NCBI RefSeq assembly: GCF_035621455.1
Contig: NZ_CP141822.1
Location: 1,426,001-1,490,000 of the forward strand
DNA: 64,000 bases
Direction: 5' to 3'
Origin: Vibrio natriegens NBRC 15636 = ATCC 14048 = DSM 759
GTDB taxonomy: Bacteria > Pseudomonadota > Gammaproteobacteria > Enterobacterales > Vibrionaceae
The notes below the pieces were generated by a model, which was not told where the DNA came from, searched no databases, and was given only the letters and a program-made list of their open reading frames with translations. The position numbers and the translations under genes were made by a program. Shown piece after piece: positions 51,401-60,312 of the stretch (position 1 is the stretch's first letter; each line of letters opens with the position of its first letter).

Positions 51401-52284
51401 GACTGGATCAAAAGCAGGGGTAAACGTGGGTCTTTGCTGTGTTTACCCAACGCAAAAAGAATACTCGATGCGTATCGCGCCATGAGTTGATCCCAATGCG
51501 GTAGAAATGCAGACAAGTTACGGTTCGAAATCGCGGTATCAACATAGTAGTTCCAGTGATTGGTGAGCTGGGTTTTCAGGCCTGAATCATGGTGAATGCC
51601 ACCTGTTTCCAGTAACGCAATCATTACCGCGAGACGGTTTTTATGGCTTAATAGCGGTAAGAGTTGCGCTAATGATTGCTCAGGAAGTTGCATTGCCAAT
51701 CTTAGACAGAGGGTTTCAGAGTTATCCGCGAACTCGAGAGCATTGTTTATGCGGTCTGGAGCGTTGAGCAGAGCCTCTATTACCCCGGTTTCGGACAGTT
51801 GCTGTTGATATTTAAACGGCCACGCGAGTTGTCCTGTTGCGATAAAATGCCACGCTTGTTGCCAGCGATAGTCATCAAGTTCATGTTGGTTCGCGCCATT
51901 CTCGATACTTTCACTGACTTGGATCTGCGACATGTGAATGTTCGACTTTCGCATCCTGGACGAAGCATCCAAGCTCGTCTTTCGGTAAAGCTCTTGGTAC
52001 AGCAGCCTTAAGATCTGCGTTTGCAGGGCAGGGCGTAGGTTTGTACTCGAAATATCGCCTGTATCGAGCTCAATCTTATCAATGCAAATAACGATATCCG
52101 GAGAGCAAATTTGGTTAAGAAGTTCATCCATAGAAGGCAGAAGATCGTTTATTAGCCATTGATACGCCTCCGCTTCAAACTGTTCTGCATCGACCGCGTT
52201 ATCAAACTCGATATCAAGCTCTACTTGTTTGAACAAGTGGGTTTGAGTTTCAGGTTTCGACGCTATTTTGTCTGCTTTGATCAT
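48481..52284 (-). CDS. eCIS tape-measure protein (Afp14-like)
   Basis: A 1267-residue protein of the CIS_TMP kind. The N-terminus has the family pattern: a helix, then IVICIDKIELDTGDISS, then LQTQILRLLYQEL. The middle holds several similar helical segments introduced by LWQFTLSYLLVERGSEFNK and its variant LWHFTFHYVLVERGSHFNK, evidence of internal repeats. The length of this protein should set tube length; at 1267 residues it is in the range of known eCIS. It overlaps the upstream baseplate gene by four bases. Confidence 0.82.
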   Translation of the reverse strand: MIKADKIASKPETQTHLFKQVELDIEFDNAVDAEQFEAEAYQWLINDLLPSMDELLNQICSPDIVICIDKIELDTGDISSTNLRPALQTQILRLLYQELYRKTSLDASSRMRKSNIHMSQIQVSESIENGANQHELDDYRWQQAWHFIATGQLAWPFKYQQQLSETGVIEALLNAPDRINNALEFADNSETLCLRLAMQLPEQSLAQLLPLLSHKNRLAVMIALLETGGIHHDSGLKTQLTNHWNYYVDTAISNRNLSAFLPHWDQLMARYASSILFALGKHSKDPRLPLLLIQSLDENRRFSLLERLEPLHYPFLAQLLSRPQLWLPTKNSAPATSSTAVYSAVSNQQVTLQLWHFTFHYVLVERGSHFNKQQYMKSVIVKMAAMHNLNASTLLADLRNRLQMTGIDSALRQQMMKLLDAIEPDIFRVNSDKASPSDTDKAAYETQISWNTLAQDHSRVSTNTSKSDSLTALLLILQHGDEKSLLRALPDERRFIKGLLLWIGQLAAVRQHWSEHYSDATLFRFIDIIEPRANEVVHDIISNRHHIERTIITETESKPVEDHALRSSLWQFTLSYLLVERGSEFNKRSYLLSLTHQIASHRNIHHLDLVQSLLSSLNTQTNYRLVQSLRSLLPALKSTNHNLSLETPQDADTPLQANQHWLNSVISSHINVPVEVIQALADAKPEQWQRLLKTARSSLDAKSLAAVIIELSQSGTIQKRWIQHFDEQTLFQLLTLANKDLSTVAIDVLSMRSWIADSIHELTHHPKTSIRSSIDRLIWKWIWEASLTQTGLSFSAETALRSILLTLSNHFQIEAAQLAHTMVIKGKHNSERFNGSRITNGSIQAVLEQVLMERTSGTDISSSQHFRGHSASSTQNDTIAHITNWDFLQSSQIDETKLELALNLDHHALWTRLSAELLNPEKLASWIDGLTDHYHFQVFAKQYTNFVPVMVSLYQTFSLLMGNTQKWKQVFWRVIYHRLLLQGITASAVQLLHVVLNDLTAYPVIMDKLEDDDKSDKTKQLAEKLNLSRQSTLFPLLEEISRNTLPLKLTAPVPPAGLDRSQPQVQRLYNSIENVAEPSRSEMKSKPLLWKAPNEKENKKSEPININNAGLVLASTYIPTLFQRLNLTDGKVFVSKEAKYQALFCLQYLVDGRSEAPEYLLPLNKILCGIPISTPIPSQVDLPSEAISIIDGLLNAIISHWNSLGSTSIEGLRTTFIQREGQLLDEEKQWQLSVIPGAFDMLLDQIPWSFQTIKFPWMDKPLFVTWR

Positions 52285-54650
52285 AAGATTAGCGCCTCCT
52301 GCGCGGCATCTGGTTTTTGCAGGAACGTTAACAGGTTCTTCGCCATCTCATCGCATTGTTGCTTATCCTCTTTACTATTTAGTTGGATGGTTAAGGCTTT
52401 TTGTTTTCTCCATGCGTGATACAGATTTTCAAACTCAGAAAAGGCATTGAAATTTAGCCACATTAAGTGAACGCAGAGATGAGCCGGAGTATTCGTTCTG
52501 ATCAGTTGCGCTACTTGTTGTCGGAACAAAGGACTGCGGTGACGGGCGGTGAATCCCGGTATAACCACGCAGACCTGATTGGCCAGCGATTCAATGTCGC
52601 TTTCGGGATGGCGGAGTGTGATTGGCTCCACCACGTGCAGCGTTTCTGTTTGCTGATTGATTTCGACCAGCCACGCTTGCAACCAATGGCAAAAACGTAT
52701 CAGCTTTTGTTTGTGGTTGTAACGCCCTATGTATAGCCAACGTTTCTCTTCGTTTGTTCCAATGTCAAAGAAGAGTCGGTAGTCTCCCGTTCTTGCGCGT
52801 TTGAGTATCCGGTAGCGTTGATTGTCGATGCCAAATTGCAACAGCGATTCAGGTAGCGTTTGAGCATCTAATGCGTAAACAGAGGATCGAATTTGACGTT
52901 TTTGCTGAGTAGAAAGTGATATTTTCTCTTGGCTTTCCGGTAGCGTTTCAAGGTTGGGTAAGACGGTTTCTTTAAGTTCGAAAACCGCTTTTTGTCCCAT
53001 ATCGCTGCTTAGATAGTCTTCGTCAGTGACGATATTCAAAAGGTAGCGACTGATATTGAGGTTTGTTCCCTCATCTTCATTCTTTAAGGCATTCATGCCG
53101 AGCAGAATCGATAACCTTTGTTGATATCCGCCGATGTGACTCGGGTTAAGCAAGTTATTACCCAAACCGCGCTGATTACTAATGGTTGCGATGTTGCGAA
53201 TAAATCGCTGTTTGTGTTCTAGCAACAGCCAATCAATATCTTGCTCTCTACAATATGGGGTAAACGCACGATGAAGCGTATCGGGGTACTGTTCGCCATA
53301 AAGTGCGATCAGGTAATCGTAGATTCGACCTTTACGCTCAGGAAAATTATCGAATTCGGATTGCAGCGCTTGCAGTTTCGACTTTGCGTCGGCAGGGTAA
53401 TGGCTGTTGATATCGTTGAATTCTTGAGGCGTCAGCGTGTGGACATGGTAGCTGGTTGGTTGACTCAATGAAGTAGAAAACAGCTCGGGCAGCTTTGTCA
53501 GATCCTCACAAAAATTGGCCATCAATTGATCAAACAGCAACAGGTAACTACGCAATTGATGACGCTGTGCCTGAGATTTTGGATCGTAGCCAGTATTGGT
53601 TTTTGTGGCCAATTGATAGTTTCGCGGGAATAAGGTTTGGATGGAGTCGTAGCTACTGAGATCGCGATGATGACCGGATGGGAGTGGCATTGCGGTCGCT
53701 AAATGCTGACGCTGTATGGTTTGCTGCTGCAATTGTTGCTCAATTTGAATGACCACATCGGCAACGTCAAGAGCGACGAGATGTTGGTTTTGTACAACCT
53801 CAAGGCGAATATCTGAATCGGCTTCTGGCATGATTAAACTGGCGTACTCAGGTATCTCTGATATGGCCACGATGGGTTCATCTGGGTGTGTTTCGGCTTC
53901 GAACCTGATACCTCTCACTTGTTGAATGCTGGCACTGCTTAGAATTAGATCTTCAAGCTCACTTAAGTCTCCGTTGGTTCTTTGTCTCAACCAATGCGCG
54001 CACTGATAATAGATGTTAGCGGCTACCTGATTTGCATCGACTCCATCATTACTTATCTCGATAGTGGCTGCGAGATGAATGCAAGTTTCTCCAATAACAT
54101 TTACTTCTTCGATGTCTTCACCTAATCCTCTTATCTGGTGGTAGGTTTGAAGAATACTTTGTATGGTAGGGTCGTTCTTTTCCGGATTGGAATCCTCGCC
54201 CTTGGTTTGCAAAGCGTGTTGCTGGCGTCGAAAGAAACGTTGTAATAGCCCGGAAATCTGATAAAGGCCCAAGTGTGGGTATTGTTCTGAGCTTTGAAAC
54301 CAAACTTGCTCCAGTTGCGGCGTTGTTCTGACAATGAAGTCCTGATACTCGCTCGGTATTTGAGGCGGGGCAGACAAAACCTCATCGGGGCGAGCCAACC
54401 CGTAATACGGATAATCAATGCGGCCGTAATCGTCCGCCAAGAGATCGCATACGGCAAAATCACTGCGATAGATAATATCGGTAAGCGCAAAACAGACCTG
54501 TTCCAGAATGGTGACGCCAGGATCGTGGGTGTTGTAGTCTGTCCAGACTTTGCCACCTAATTGTTGAATATAGGTAATACCAAGCTGGAACAAGCGTTCA
54601 AACTTATCCGGGTCGTTTTGATGTTCTTGCTTCGATATGGTCACTGACAT
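52281..54650 (-). CDS. eCIS baseplate wedge protein (Afp12-like)
   Basis: A 789-residue protein. WTDYNTHDPGVTILE at 36-50 is the hallmark N-terminus of the second large baseplate component in Afp and PVC particles. The rest is a mix of helical and beta segments typical of baseplate J-like proteins but too divergent to place domains. It sits between the fibre-like and tape-measure genes, two bases after the former and overlapping the latter. Confidence 0.8.
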   Translation of the reverse strand: MSVTISKQEHQNDPDKFERLFQLGITYIQQLGGKVWTDYNTHDPGVTILEQVCFALTDIIYRSDFAVCDLLADDYGRIDYPYYGLARPDEVLSAPPQIPSEYQDFIVRTTPQLEQVWFQSSEQYPHLGLYQISGLLQRFFRRQQHALQTKGEDSNPEKNDPTIQSILQTYHQIRGLGEDIEEVNVIGETCIHLAATIEISNDGVDANQVAANIYYQCAHWLRQRTNGDLSELEDLILSSASIQQVRGIRFEAETHPDEPIVAISEIPEYASLIMPEADSDIRLEVVQNQHLVALDVADVVIQIEQQLQQQTIQRQHLATAMPLPSGHHRDLSSYDSIQTLFPRNYQLATKTNTGYDPKSQAQRHQLRSYLLLFDQLMANFCEDLTKLPELFSTSLSQPTSYHVHTLTPQEFNDINSHYPADAKSKLQALQSEFDNFPERKGRIYDYLIALYGEQYPDTLHRAFTPYCREQDIDWLLLEHKQRFIRNIATISNQRGLGNNLLNPSHIGGYQQRLSILLGMNALKNEDEGTNLNISRYLLNIVTDEDYLSSDMGQKAVFELKETVLPNLETLPESQEKISLSTQQKRQIRSSVYALDAQTLPESLLQFGIDNQRYRILKRARTGDYRLFFDIGTNEEKRWLYIGRYNHKQKLIRFCHWLQAWLVEINQQTETLHVVEPITLRHPESDIESLANQVCVVIPGFTARHRSPLFRQQVAQLIRTNTPAHLCVHLMWLNFNAFSEFENLYHAWRKQKALTIQLNSKEDKQQCDEMAKNLLTFLQKPDAAQEALIL

Positions 54651-54652
54651 AA

Positions 54653-55480
54653 TCAGGCCTGTTTATCCTCTTGGACAATCTCGCAATTGGTCATGTAGTC
54701 GTCATCCCATAATTTCGTGATGTGATAGCGGATATATCGGTTATCTCCATAACTGGTGTTGGTTCGAATTTGCAGTCGATAAGGTCGCTTCGTGCCTTTT
54801 TCAGTTTCATGCAGCCACCTCAGTTTTAACTTGTCCGCAGGAGAGCGAAAGAATGCGTGTTGCGCCTTTATTGGATTTTTTCTGCGCCATTGCCACCACC
54901 AGTGATTCGGCGCGCATGTATTAATAGCGATCGCGTGGAGCATCGCATATCGGCCAGTGTGTCGGATGCCGATGCCCGCGACCACTTCAAGCATTTGGCA
55001 ACCCTCTAATGTTTCCGTGATGTCGTGCCATTTTCCGTCAGCAGGAATCAGAGCGTCGACCGTTTCTGTTCCGCGTCGGCCTTGTGAAGAAACGGTGCCT
55101 TTTACATCGAGCTCGTGTTCTGGCGTTTCGGTTTTTATCCCGACATTACCACTCGGAGTGAGCGTCAAATTGGTTTCGGGAGCGTCATCCTCATCTGAAT
55201 CCGTAACATTGGCGAGTGGGTTAGCCTTAAAATGCAAGTTGGTGGTCTTCGCGGCTAAACCTACGTGCCAAAGAGCAGTATTGCGATCACTTTGCTGATA
55301 AAAACTCAGCAAGTGCTCCTGATCTAAAGCGGTCAATTGCAAGCCAGTTGCAGGCGGTTTCTCAAATCCATCTTCAACCTGATTGACGCAGGAGTCGATC
55401 AAGTCCGCGAAATGCTCCGCAGAGGGCATATTGCCGGGTTGAAAAAAGTTTTTGAGTGTACTTCTATTGCGTTTTGGCAT
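54653..55480 (-). CDS. Small fibre-like protein of the eCIS
   Basis: A 275-residue protein. Residues about 1-45 are helical (FFQPGNMPSAEHFADLIDS), as in many eCIS baseplate-bound proteins. Residues 110-135 carry TLTPSGNVGIKTETPEHELD and then VKGTV, the fibre-neck pattern that often precedes S74 or similar tip domains. The C-terminal half holds a Trp- and Arg-rich domain (HWWWQWRRK) I do not recognise. It is far shorter than the Afp13 receptor-binding fibre. Position between the two wedge genes, with two-base gaps on both sides, suggests a structural baseplate role. Confidence 0.65.
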   Translation of the reverse strand: MPKRNRSTLKNFFQPGNMPSAEHFADLIDSCVNQVEDGFEKPPATGLQLTALDQEHLLSFYQQSDRNTALWHVGLAAKTTNLHFKANPLANVTDSDEDDAPETNLTLTPSGNVGIKTETPEHELDVKGTVSSQGRRGTETVDALIPADGKWHDITETLEGCQMLEVVAGIGIRHTGRYAMLHAIAINTCAPNHWWWQWRRKNPIKAQHAFFRSPADKLKLRWLHETEKGTKRPYRLQIRTNTSYGDNRYIRYHITKLWDDDYMTNCEIVQEDKQA

Positions 55481-55482
55481 AG

Positions 55483-58400
55483 TTAATCCGTCCCCTTATG
55501 ATACTGAACAGGAGTCTCTTCACCGTTATGTGATGATTGGGGCTGAGTGTTGATGATGAACTCTTCGCCGATAACAAGGTCTCCTACACCGGCAGGAACC
55601 GGTGCCGCTTGCTGATGCTTGGGCGCAATGGTGATGAAATGGTGCTGAGATGGCACCAATAAATACCATGGAAGTTCTGCGCCAATGGGTTCTTCAGTTC
55701 GTGCGCTGTCTTGTAAGTGATACTTGTTGGTTGAATGATGGCTTATTTTAAGTACCGACAGACCGCTGACGCTGGTCACCTGTTTTTGTTTACCGATGAA
55801 TGCGGCTAATTTTGACAGCGATAACTGCCATCCCAAACCCATGTTCATACCTTCGCTGTTCCAGGGGCAAAGCGTCTGCATAATGGCGTACTCCAACTGA
55901 CGTAACGCTAACCCATGGTGGGTACCTTCAGTGAACGTTACAGAACAGCGAACTTGTAGCGTTTCATATCCGGGGTTGCGGACATCAATTTGAGTGTGGG
56001 CGCGGGCAATCGTACTGAGGTAATCACGTATTGCGATAAGCGTGGTTGAGTCAATGTAACGCTGCTGACACGGGGTGTGATTGCAGTCGTTGTGAACCGG
56101 AATAACCGTGAGCAAAATATGCCCTGGCTTGTGCGAGTTAGAGTGAAATTGTTTAGCTGCAAAACAGTTTACGGCGTCTATATCCGGAAACTGTTCCAAC
56201 ACCAGGCGCTCATAGTCCCATGGGGTTATTGCTTTTCCTTTATGTCGTAAATGCTCACTGGTTCTCGTGACCCAATGATCAAAGTTCTCATCTGGTTTTA
56301 ATTGTTGTATCGGAGTGAGTTGCGTAATGGCACCCAGATTCGCAGGCTTATTCAGACACTGCCAGGACGCAAAGGGTGGTGTTTGCGGTTCTGCATTTCT
56401 TCCGCCTTCCACTTGAATGACGTGCGTTGCAATTTGGTAACATTTTGGATATTGATCAATGCCTTGGTTTGTACTGACTCTAAGCCAATATAAATCCGAC
56501 GGCATAATATTGTGCTCGGTATTGATGGCATCCGGAATATCCAACGTGATGATGCCGGACGTCAAAAATCGGTGCGTTGTGTCATGAATGATGTGTTTTG
56601 CCGGAAGTTCGACCCATTGTTCGCCCACAAGGTAATACCACTGATATTCCGTAGACGGATAAGGCGTCAACATCTTTGCTTTATCACCAAGCAGAAAATA
56701 AAGATTGAGGTAGCTTGAGAGCTCTGACGCCGTTAAGCCGATAAACAAGTGACTGTCTTCTTTGTAGTGTGCCAGGATGCGAGGATAAGCGAACTTGTGT
56801 TTTTCGTTTCGTGGATAGATTTCCACTTCACCAAATGGGTGAAGGTGGATCATTCGACACTGGGTTTTCGTCGTCATATCACCCAGCTCGACTTTGTGTC
56901 TGGCTACGTAGTTAATCGACAGACGGTTTAACATCGGGGTGTATGGCGCTTTTGGCAAAGGTTGCTGTTTTTTCGATTTTGCATTCGCCGTCAGTGTCTT
57001 ACTCAAAAGCAATCCATATTGATCGTGCCCAAAAGCATCCATAGGTTTCACCAGGGTGATCTTAAACAGACCATTACGAATATTTGACTGAGGGCTGTAT
57101 GGTGTCTGGGGCCACGTTTGAGTCGTTGGCGTATAGCTGTTACTGATATTGCCGAACGTTAAAATATTCTCGCGATCCAGTGCGCCGTCTTGCGGTGAAA
57201 ACAAACTTTGTGGGCCATCATCTGTCGTATCCCAGCGCCCGTTATTCAGTACTTCAGTTACCACTTTGAAACTATGGTTTCGATAAGGGAAAGGATACTC
57301 ATTGTAGTGGTCACGGAACCCATCACTTCCCTGTGGTAATCCAGACCAATCGAGGTGATAAGTGAGCTGCTTGAGATGCTTGATGGCGAATTCTTTGCTT
57401 GCGACAACCAAATAGGAGCCATCTTTGGGTTGGGCACCAAGTGGCAAGAAGGGGCGGCTTGGATCGGCCTGACCATCCTGATTAAACAGCTGTACTTGAG
57501 TTGCTCCTTTTACACGGCATTCCATCAAAAGCTGAGCGAATTCAAAATCGCGGAAGATAGTGTAGGGGAAGCAATTACTCTGCGCTTTTAAACACAGCTT
57601 TAATGCTGGCGCAGTAAAATTCCATTTCGAGTTGTGAATGGCTGGGGTAGGCACTTTTGTCGCGGGGAAACCCGGTTCAAGCCGGATATTCAGACCAAAC
57701 CCCATGGTAAAGTCGCTGTCATTTTCAATCGGAATGATCTGAGCACAATCGACGAGCTGCCATCCTTCTTCAGTGGAAATGGCGACATCAAATATCTCTT
57801 CAAATAATTGGTAAAAGGTCTGAATACGCGAATAACCGAGCAACAAGTTGACCGTCGCATTGACCGACTCATCGAGAACATGCTCGTCAATCAGCTGCTC
57901 AGTCAGTGACTTGATCTTGTTAATGTCTTCTTCTGATAGCCACTCAACGTGATTTAATGCGTAACGTGAGACTAACTGTCCAAGCACGCGGAAAAATCGC
58001 TCTTTTTGCTCCATGGCGTGGAGATTTTGGGTGGGTTTTGACGCGACTTCCTCTAGCAGCGCGAGTAATACACCACGATACACCGCGCGAAGTTGCTGAG
58101 TCGGCTCTCTGTCGGCCAACTGCAAAATCCTATCATCGTCAACTTTGTCGACAAGCGCTTTGCTTTGTATTTCGTACAGCCAATTTCCAATCACAGGCAC
58201 TTGCAATAAAACGATTTCATTAACAACGGCTTCAAGCGCATCTCTCAACTTACTGGACTCTTGCGAGTGTTCCTGATCATGTTCGATATAGAGCTGAGAT
58301 AATCTTTGATACACAATGCCATTGCCCACTTCTTGAAGTTGAAATTGCAAAGTGAGCTCTCGATGACCTTCAGCCAAAGAGAGTATTGGGTCTGAAATCA

Positions 58401-59517
58401 CCAGTCCAAGATGCTTTTCAAGGCTGTCATCATCAATCTGGTGGCTACCAAACATCTTGAAAGCTTGGGTATTGTCACTTTGAGCACCTGTCTGCATCGG
58501 ATCGAGCTCAATTTTCTGACGACTAATACCAGAATTAAAGCCGAGCTCTTTCTCTGGAGAAATCAGAGGATCACGGCGAAGTGTAAAACCGAACGCCTTT
58601 TTCACTTCCGCATCGGTCACTGACATAGCGTAGTTGGTGCGAAATTCTATCGGCTCAAACGTTGCTGTATTGCCGGGAGTGAAGGCTTGCCCTTTGTTGA
58701 TGATCACGGGCGTCTTGCTCGCCTTACCTTGAGATAATTTGAGAAAGACAGGCGCTTCCTCTGCACTTTGCGGATACTGGTTCAAAACGTCTTGGTAATA
58801 AAACAGAAGATGTTTATGAGTAAACTGATTAATTTTGTTTTGAGCACGCTTAAAAAGTTTTAAAAAGCTGAGAAACAGAGCAAGCTGTGGAGGGTGTTCA
58901 CCATGGTGGAGAGATTGTTTGAAGGTATCACGACAGTCTTGCTTTAAGGACTCAATCAACACCAGAATCTTAGACAGACAATGTTGTGCTTCCTCTTTGA
59001 TGTTGGTTAATTGAGCCGCTTGTTTTTCGCTCTGGGATGAATCAGATAGTTTCCACAAAGGATCGAGATGCTCGTATTTATTGATGAGGTTTTTGGGCGT
59101 GCAATTAAATAGTTGTTGTAATGGGGCATTAAGTTGAGCCTGATAGCGGTTGAGCAGGCGAAGTTTTAACTCGTAGCTTATTTCTGGTGTGCTCGGTAAG
59201 TGTCGGTACCAGCTGTTTAACACAGTAAAAAGGTGAAGAATAAATTCTAGCGTATGCTCTTCATCCAGACATTGTGATTGTTTGAACTGACGTTTTAATG
59301 CTGCTTCATCCATGCTTAGTATTGCAGCACAAACCACCAATTCATTTTGTTCAAACATCGCACTCCAATTCCCTTTTATCTGCTTGTTCTCATCCATATA
59401 AGGAACAAGCTCGGCAAACTTTTTCGCCCATAGGATGAGCTGTTCGAAGCTGAGCTCGTAGGGCTGAAAGAAGTGAGGGCTAAGTGCAACGTTACCTCGT
59501 TCGTTTTGTTGCGTCAT
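55483..59517 (-). CDS. eCIS baseplate J-like wedge protein (Afp11-like)
   Basis: A 1344-residue protein, the largest of the particle. The C-terminal part from about residue 1090 matches baseplate J proteins (RHKGKAITPWDYERLV, then IDVRNPGYETLQVRCSV). The N-terminal part is helical and specific to eCIS. In related particles this protein forms the wedge ring around the spike and contacts gp25. It overlaps the gp25 gene by four bases and is two bases from the fibre-like gene. Confidence 0.85.
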   Translation of the reverse strand: MTQQNERGNVALSPHFFQPYELSFEQLILWAKKFAELVPYMDENKQIKGNWSAMFEQNELVVCAAILSMDEAALKRQFKQSQCLDEEHTLEFILHLFTVLNSWYRHLPSTPEISYELKLRLLNRYQAQLNAPLQQLFNCTPKNLINKYEHLDPLWKLSDSSQSEKQAAQLTNIKEEAQHCLSKILVLIESLKQDCRDTFKQSLHHGEHPPQLALFLSFLKLFKRAQNKINQFTHKHLLFYYQDVLNQYPQSAEEAPVFLKLSQGKASKTPVIINKGQAFTPGNTATFEPIEFRTNYAMSVTDAEVKKAFGFTLRRDPLISPEKELGFNSGISRQKIELDPMQTGAQSDNTQAFKMFGSHQIDDDSLEKHLGLVISDPILSLAEGHRELTLQFQLQEVGNGIVYQRLSQLYIEHDQEHSQESSKLRDALEAVVNEIVLLQVPVIGNWLYEIQSKALVDKVDDDRILQLADREPTQQLRAVYRGVLLALLEEVASKPTQNLHAMEQKERFFRVLGQLVSRYALNHVEWLSEEDINKIKSLTEQLIDEHVLDESVNATVNLLLGYSRIQTFYQLFEEIFDVAISTEEGWQLVDCAQIIPIENDSDFTMGFGLNIRLEPGFPATKVPTPAIHNSKWNFTAPALKLCLKAQSNCFPYTIFRDFEFAQLLMECRVKGATQVQLFNQDGQADPSRPFLPLGAQPKDGSYLVVASKEFAIKHLKQLTYHLDWSGLPQGSDGFRDHYNEYPFPYRNHSFKVVTEVLNNGRWDTTDDGPQSLFSPQDGALDRENILTFGNISNSYTPTTQTWPQTPYSPQSNIRNGLFKITLVKPMDAFGHDQYGLLLSKTLTANAKSKKQQPLPKAPYTPMLNRLSINYVARHKVELGDMTTKTQCRMIHLHPFGEVEIYPRNEKHKFAYPRILAHYKEDSHLFIGLTASELSSYLNLYFLLGDKAKMLTPYPSTEYQWYYLVGEQWVELPAKHIIHDTTHRFLTSGIITLDIPDAINTEHNIMPSDLYWLRVSTNQGIDQYPKCYQIATHVIQVEGGRNAEPQTPPFASWQCLNKPANLGAITQLTPIQQLKPDENFDHWVTRTSEHLRHKGKAITPWDYERLVLEQFPDIDAVNCFAAKQFHSNSHKPGHILLTVIPVHNDCNHTPCQQRYIDSTTLIAIRDYLSTIARAHTQIDVRNPGYETLQVRCSVTFTEGTHHGLALRQLEYAIMQTLCPWNSEGMNMGLGWQLSLSKLAAFIGKQKQVTSVSGLSVLKISHHSTNKYHLQDSARTEEPIGAELPWYLLVPSQHHFITIAPKHQQAAPVPAGVGDLVIGEEFIINTQPQSSHNGEETPVQYHKGTD

Positions 59518-59963
59518 AAAGCATCTCCCGAACCGAGATCAGGCAGAAGATCAGGGCTAACCAGGGTGCCTTCTTGCAGATAAAACGGATACACCATGTT
59601 GTCTCGCGTGTTGGTGGTGACTATCTGATAATCGAGCTCAATCATTATTTTCCCGTTTAGCGGAACGGGCGTCAGCGTTAACGAATCCAGGTCAATACGT
59701 GATTCAAACAGCAATATCGACTGCCGAATCTCGTATTCCATTTCAGTCAATGTTGTTTTTGTTAGTTCAGCAAAAACAAAACGGTTAATTCGGCACCCAA
59801 ACTCAGGGTGCATCAGGCGTTCGCCGGGTGAGGTAGAGAGGAGGATCGCAAGACTCTGTTTGATGTCTTTTTCGTTACTGCACAGTTCGACCGAGCAGTT
59901 GTCGGAGGTAAAGGTGGGAGGAAACGCCCAACCAGTCCCCAAGAATCCATTGTCTCTGTCCAT
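59514..59963 (-). CDS. eCIS gp25-like baseplate protein (Afp9-like)
   Basis: A 149-residue protein with the GPW/gp25 core: SPGERLMHPEFG at 45-56, then RINRFVFAEL and an EIRQSILLFESRI helix. In T4 and Afp this protein nucleates sheath attachment to the baseplate. It overlaps the wedge gene by four bases. Confidence 0.9.
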   Translation of the reverse strand: MDRDNGFLGTGWAFPPTFTSDNCSVELCSNEKDIKQSLAILLSTSPGERLMHPEFGCRINRFVFAELTKTTLTEMEYEIRQSILLFESRIDLDSLTLTPVPLNGKIMIELDYQIVTTNTRDNMVYPFYLQEGTLVSPDLLPDLGSGDAL

Positions 59964-59987
59964 AATCCAGTCCCTTTACATTGAAAA

Positions 59988-60287
59988 CTAACCGCCAATG
60001 ATCACTGTGAAGCAACCCATCGCAACATTGCCACCGTGGTTCGTGCTGTCGCCAATTCGCGCTGCTGGTTTTCCGCCAATCATCACGGTCGCCGAACCCT
60101 TTATTATGGTGGATGGTGGGCCAACACATGTGCATGAATCACCAACGACCGAGGCGGGTATTTTCCCGATCAACACCGTGGGTACGCCAGGCCCAATCAC
60201 CGGACCTCCGACATGGGGAACGGGAGGAACGCCTGGCGTCGCCATTGGACATGCGTGCATATCGGTAATTCTTGCTGCTGGTGGCAT
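59988..60287 (-). CDS. PAAR spike-tip protein (Afp10-like)
   Basis: A 99-residue PAAR-repeat protein that sharpens the spike. The order of motifs is MPPAARITD, GGPVIGPGVPTVLIG, ARIGDSTNHGG and a final FTVIIGG. His and Cys residues (HACP, CTC, NHGG, GCF) are placed to bind one zinc. There is no C-terminal extension, so it carries no fused effector. Here it lies between VgrG and gp25, the reverse of the afp9-afp10 order. Confidence 0.92.
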   Translation of the reverse strand: MPPAARITDMHACPMATPGVPPVPHVGGPVIGPGVPTVLIGKIPASVVGDSCTCVGPPSTIIKGSATVMIGGKPAARIGDSTNHGGNVAMGCFTVIIGG

Positions 60288-60312
60288 GTTGATGTCCTCT
60301 TTAAATCAGTCG

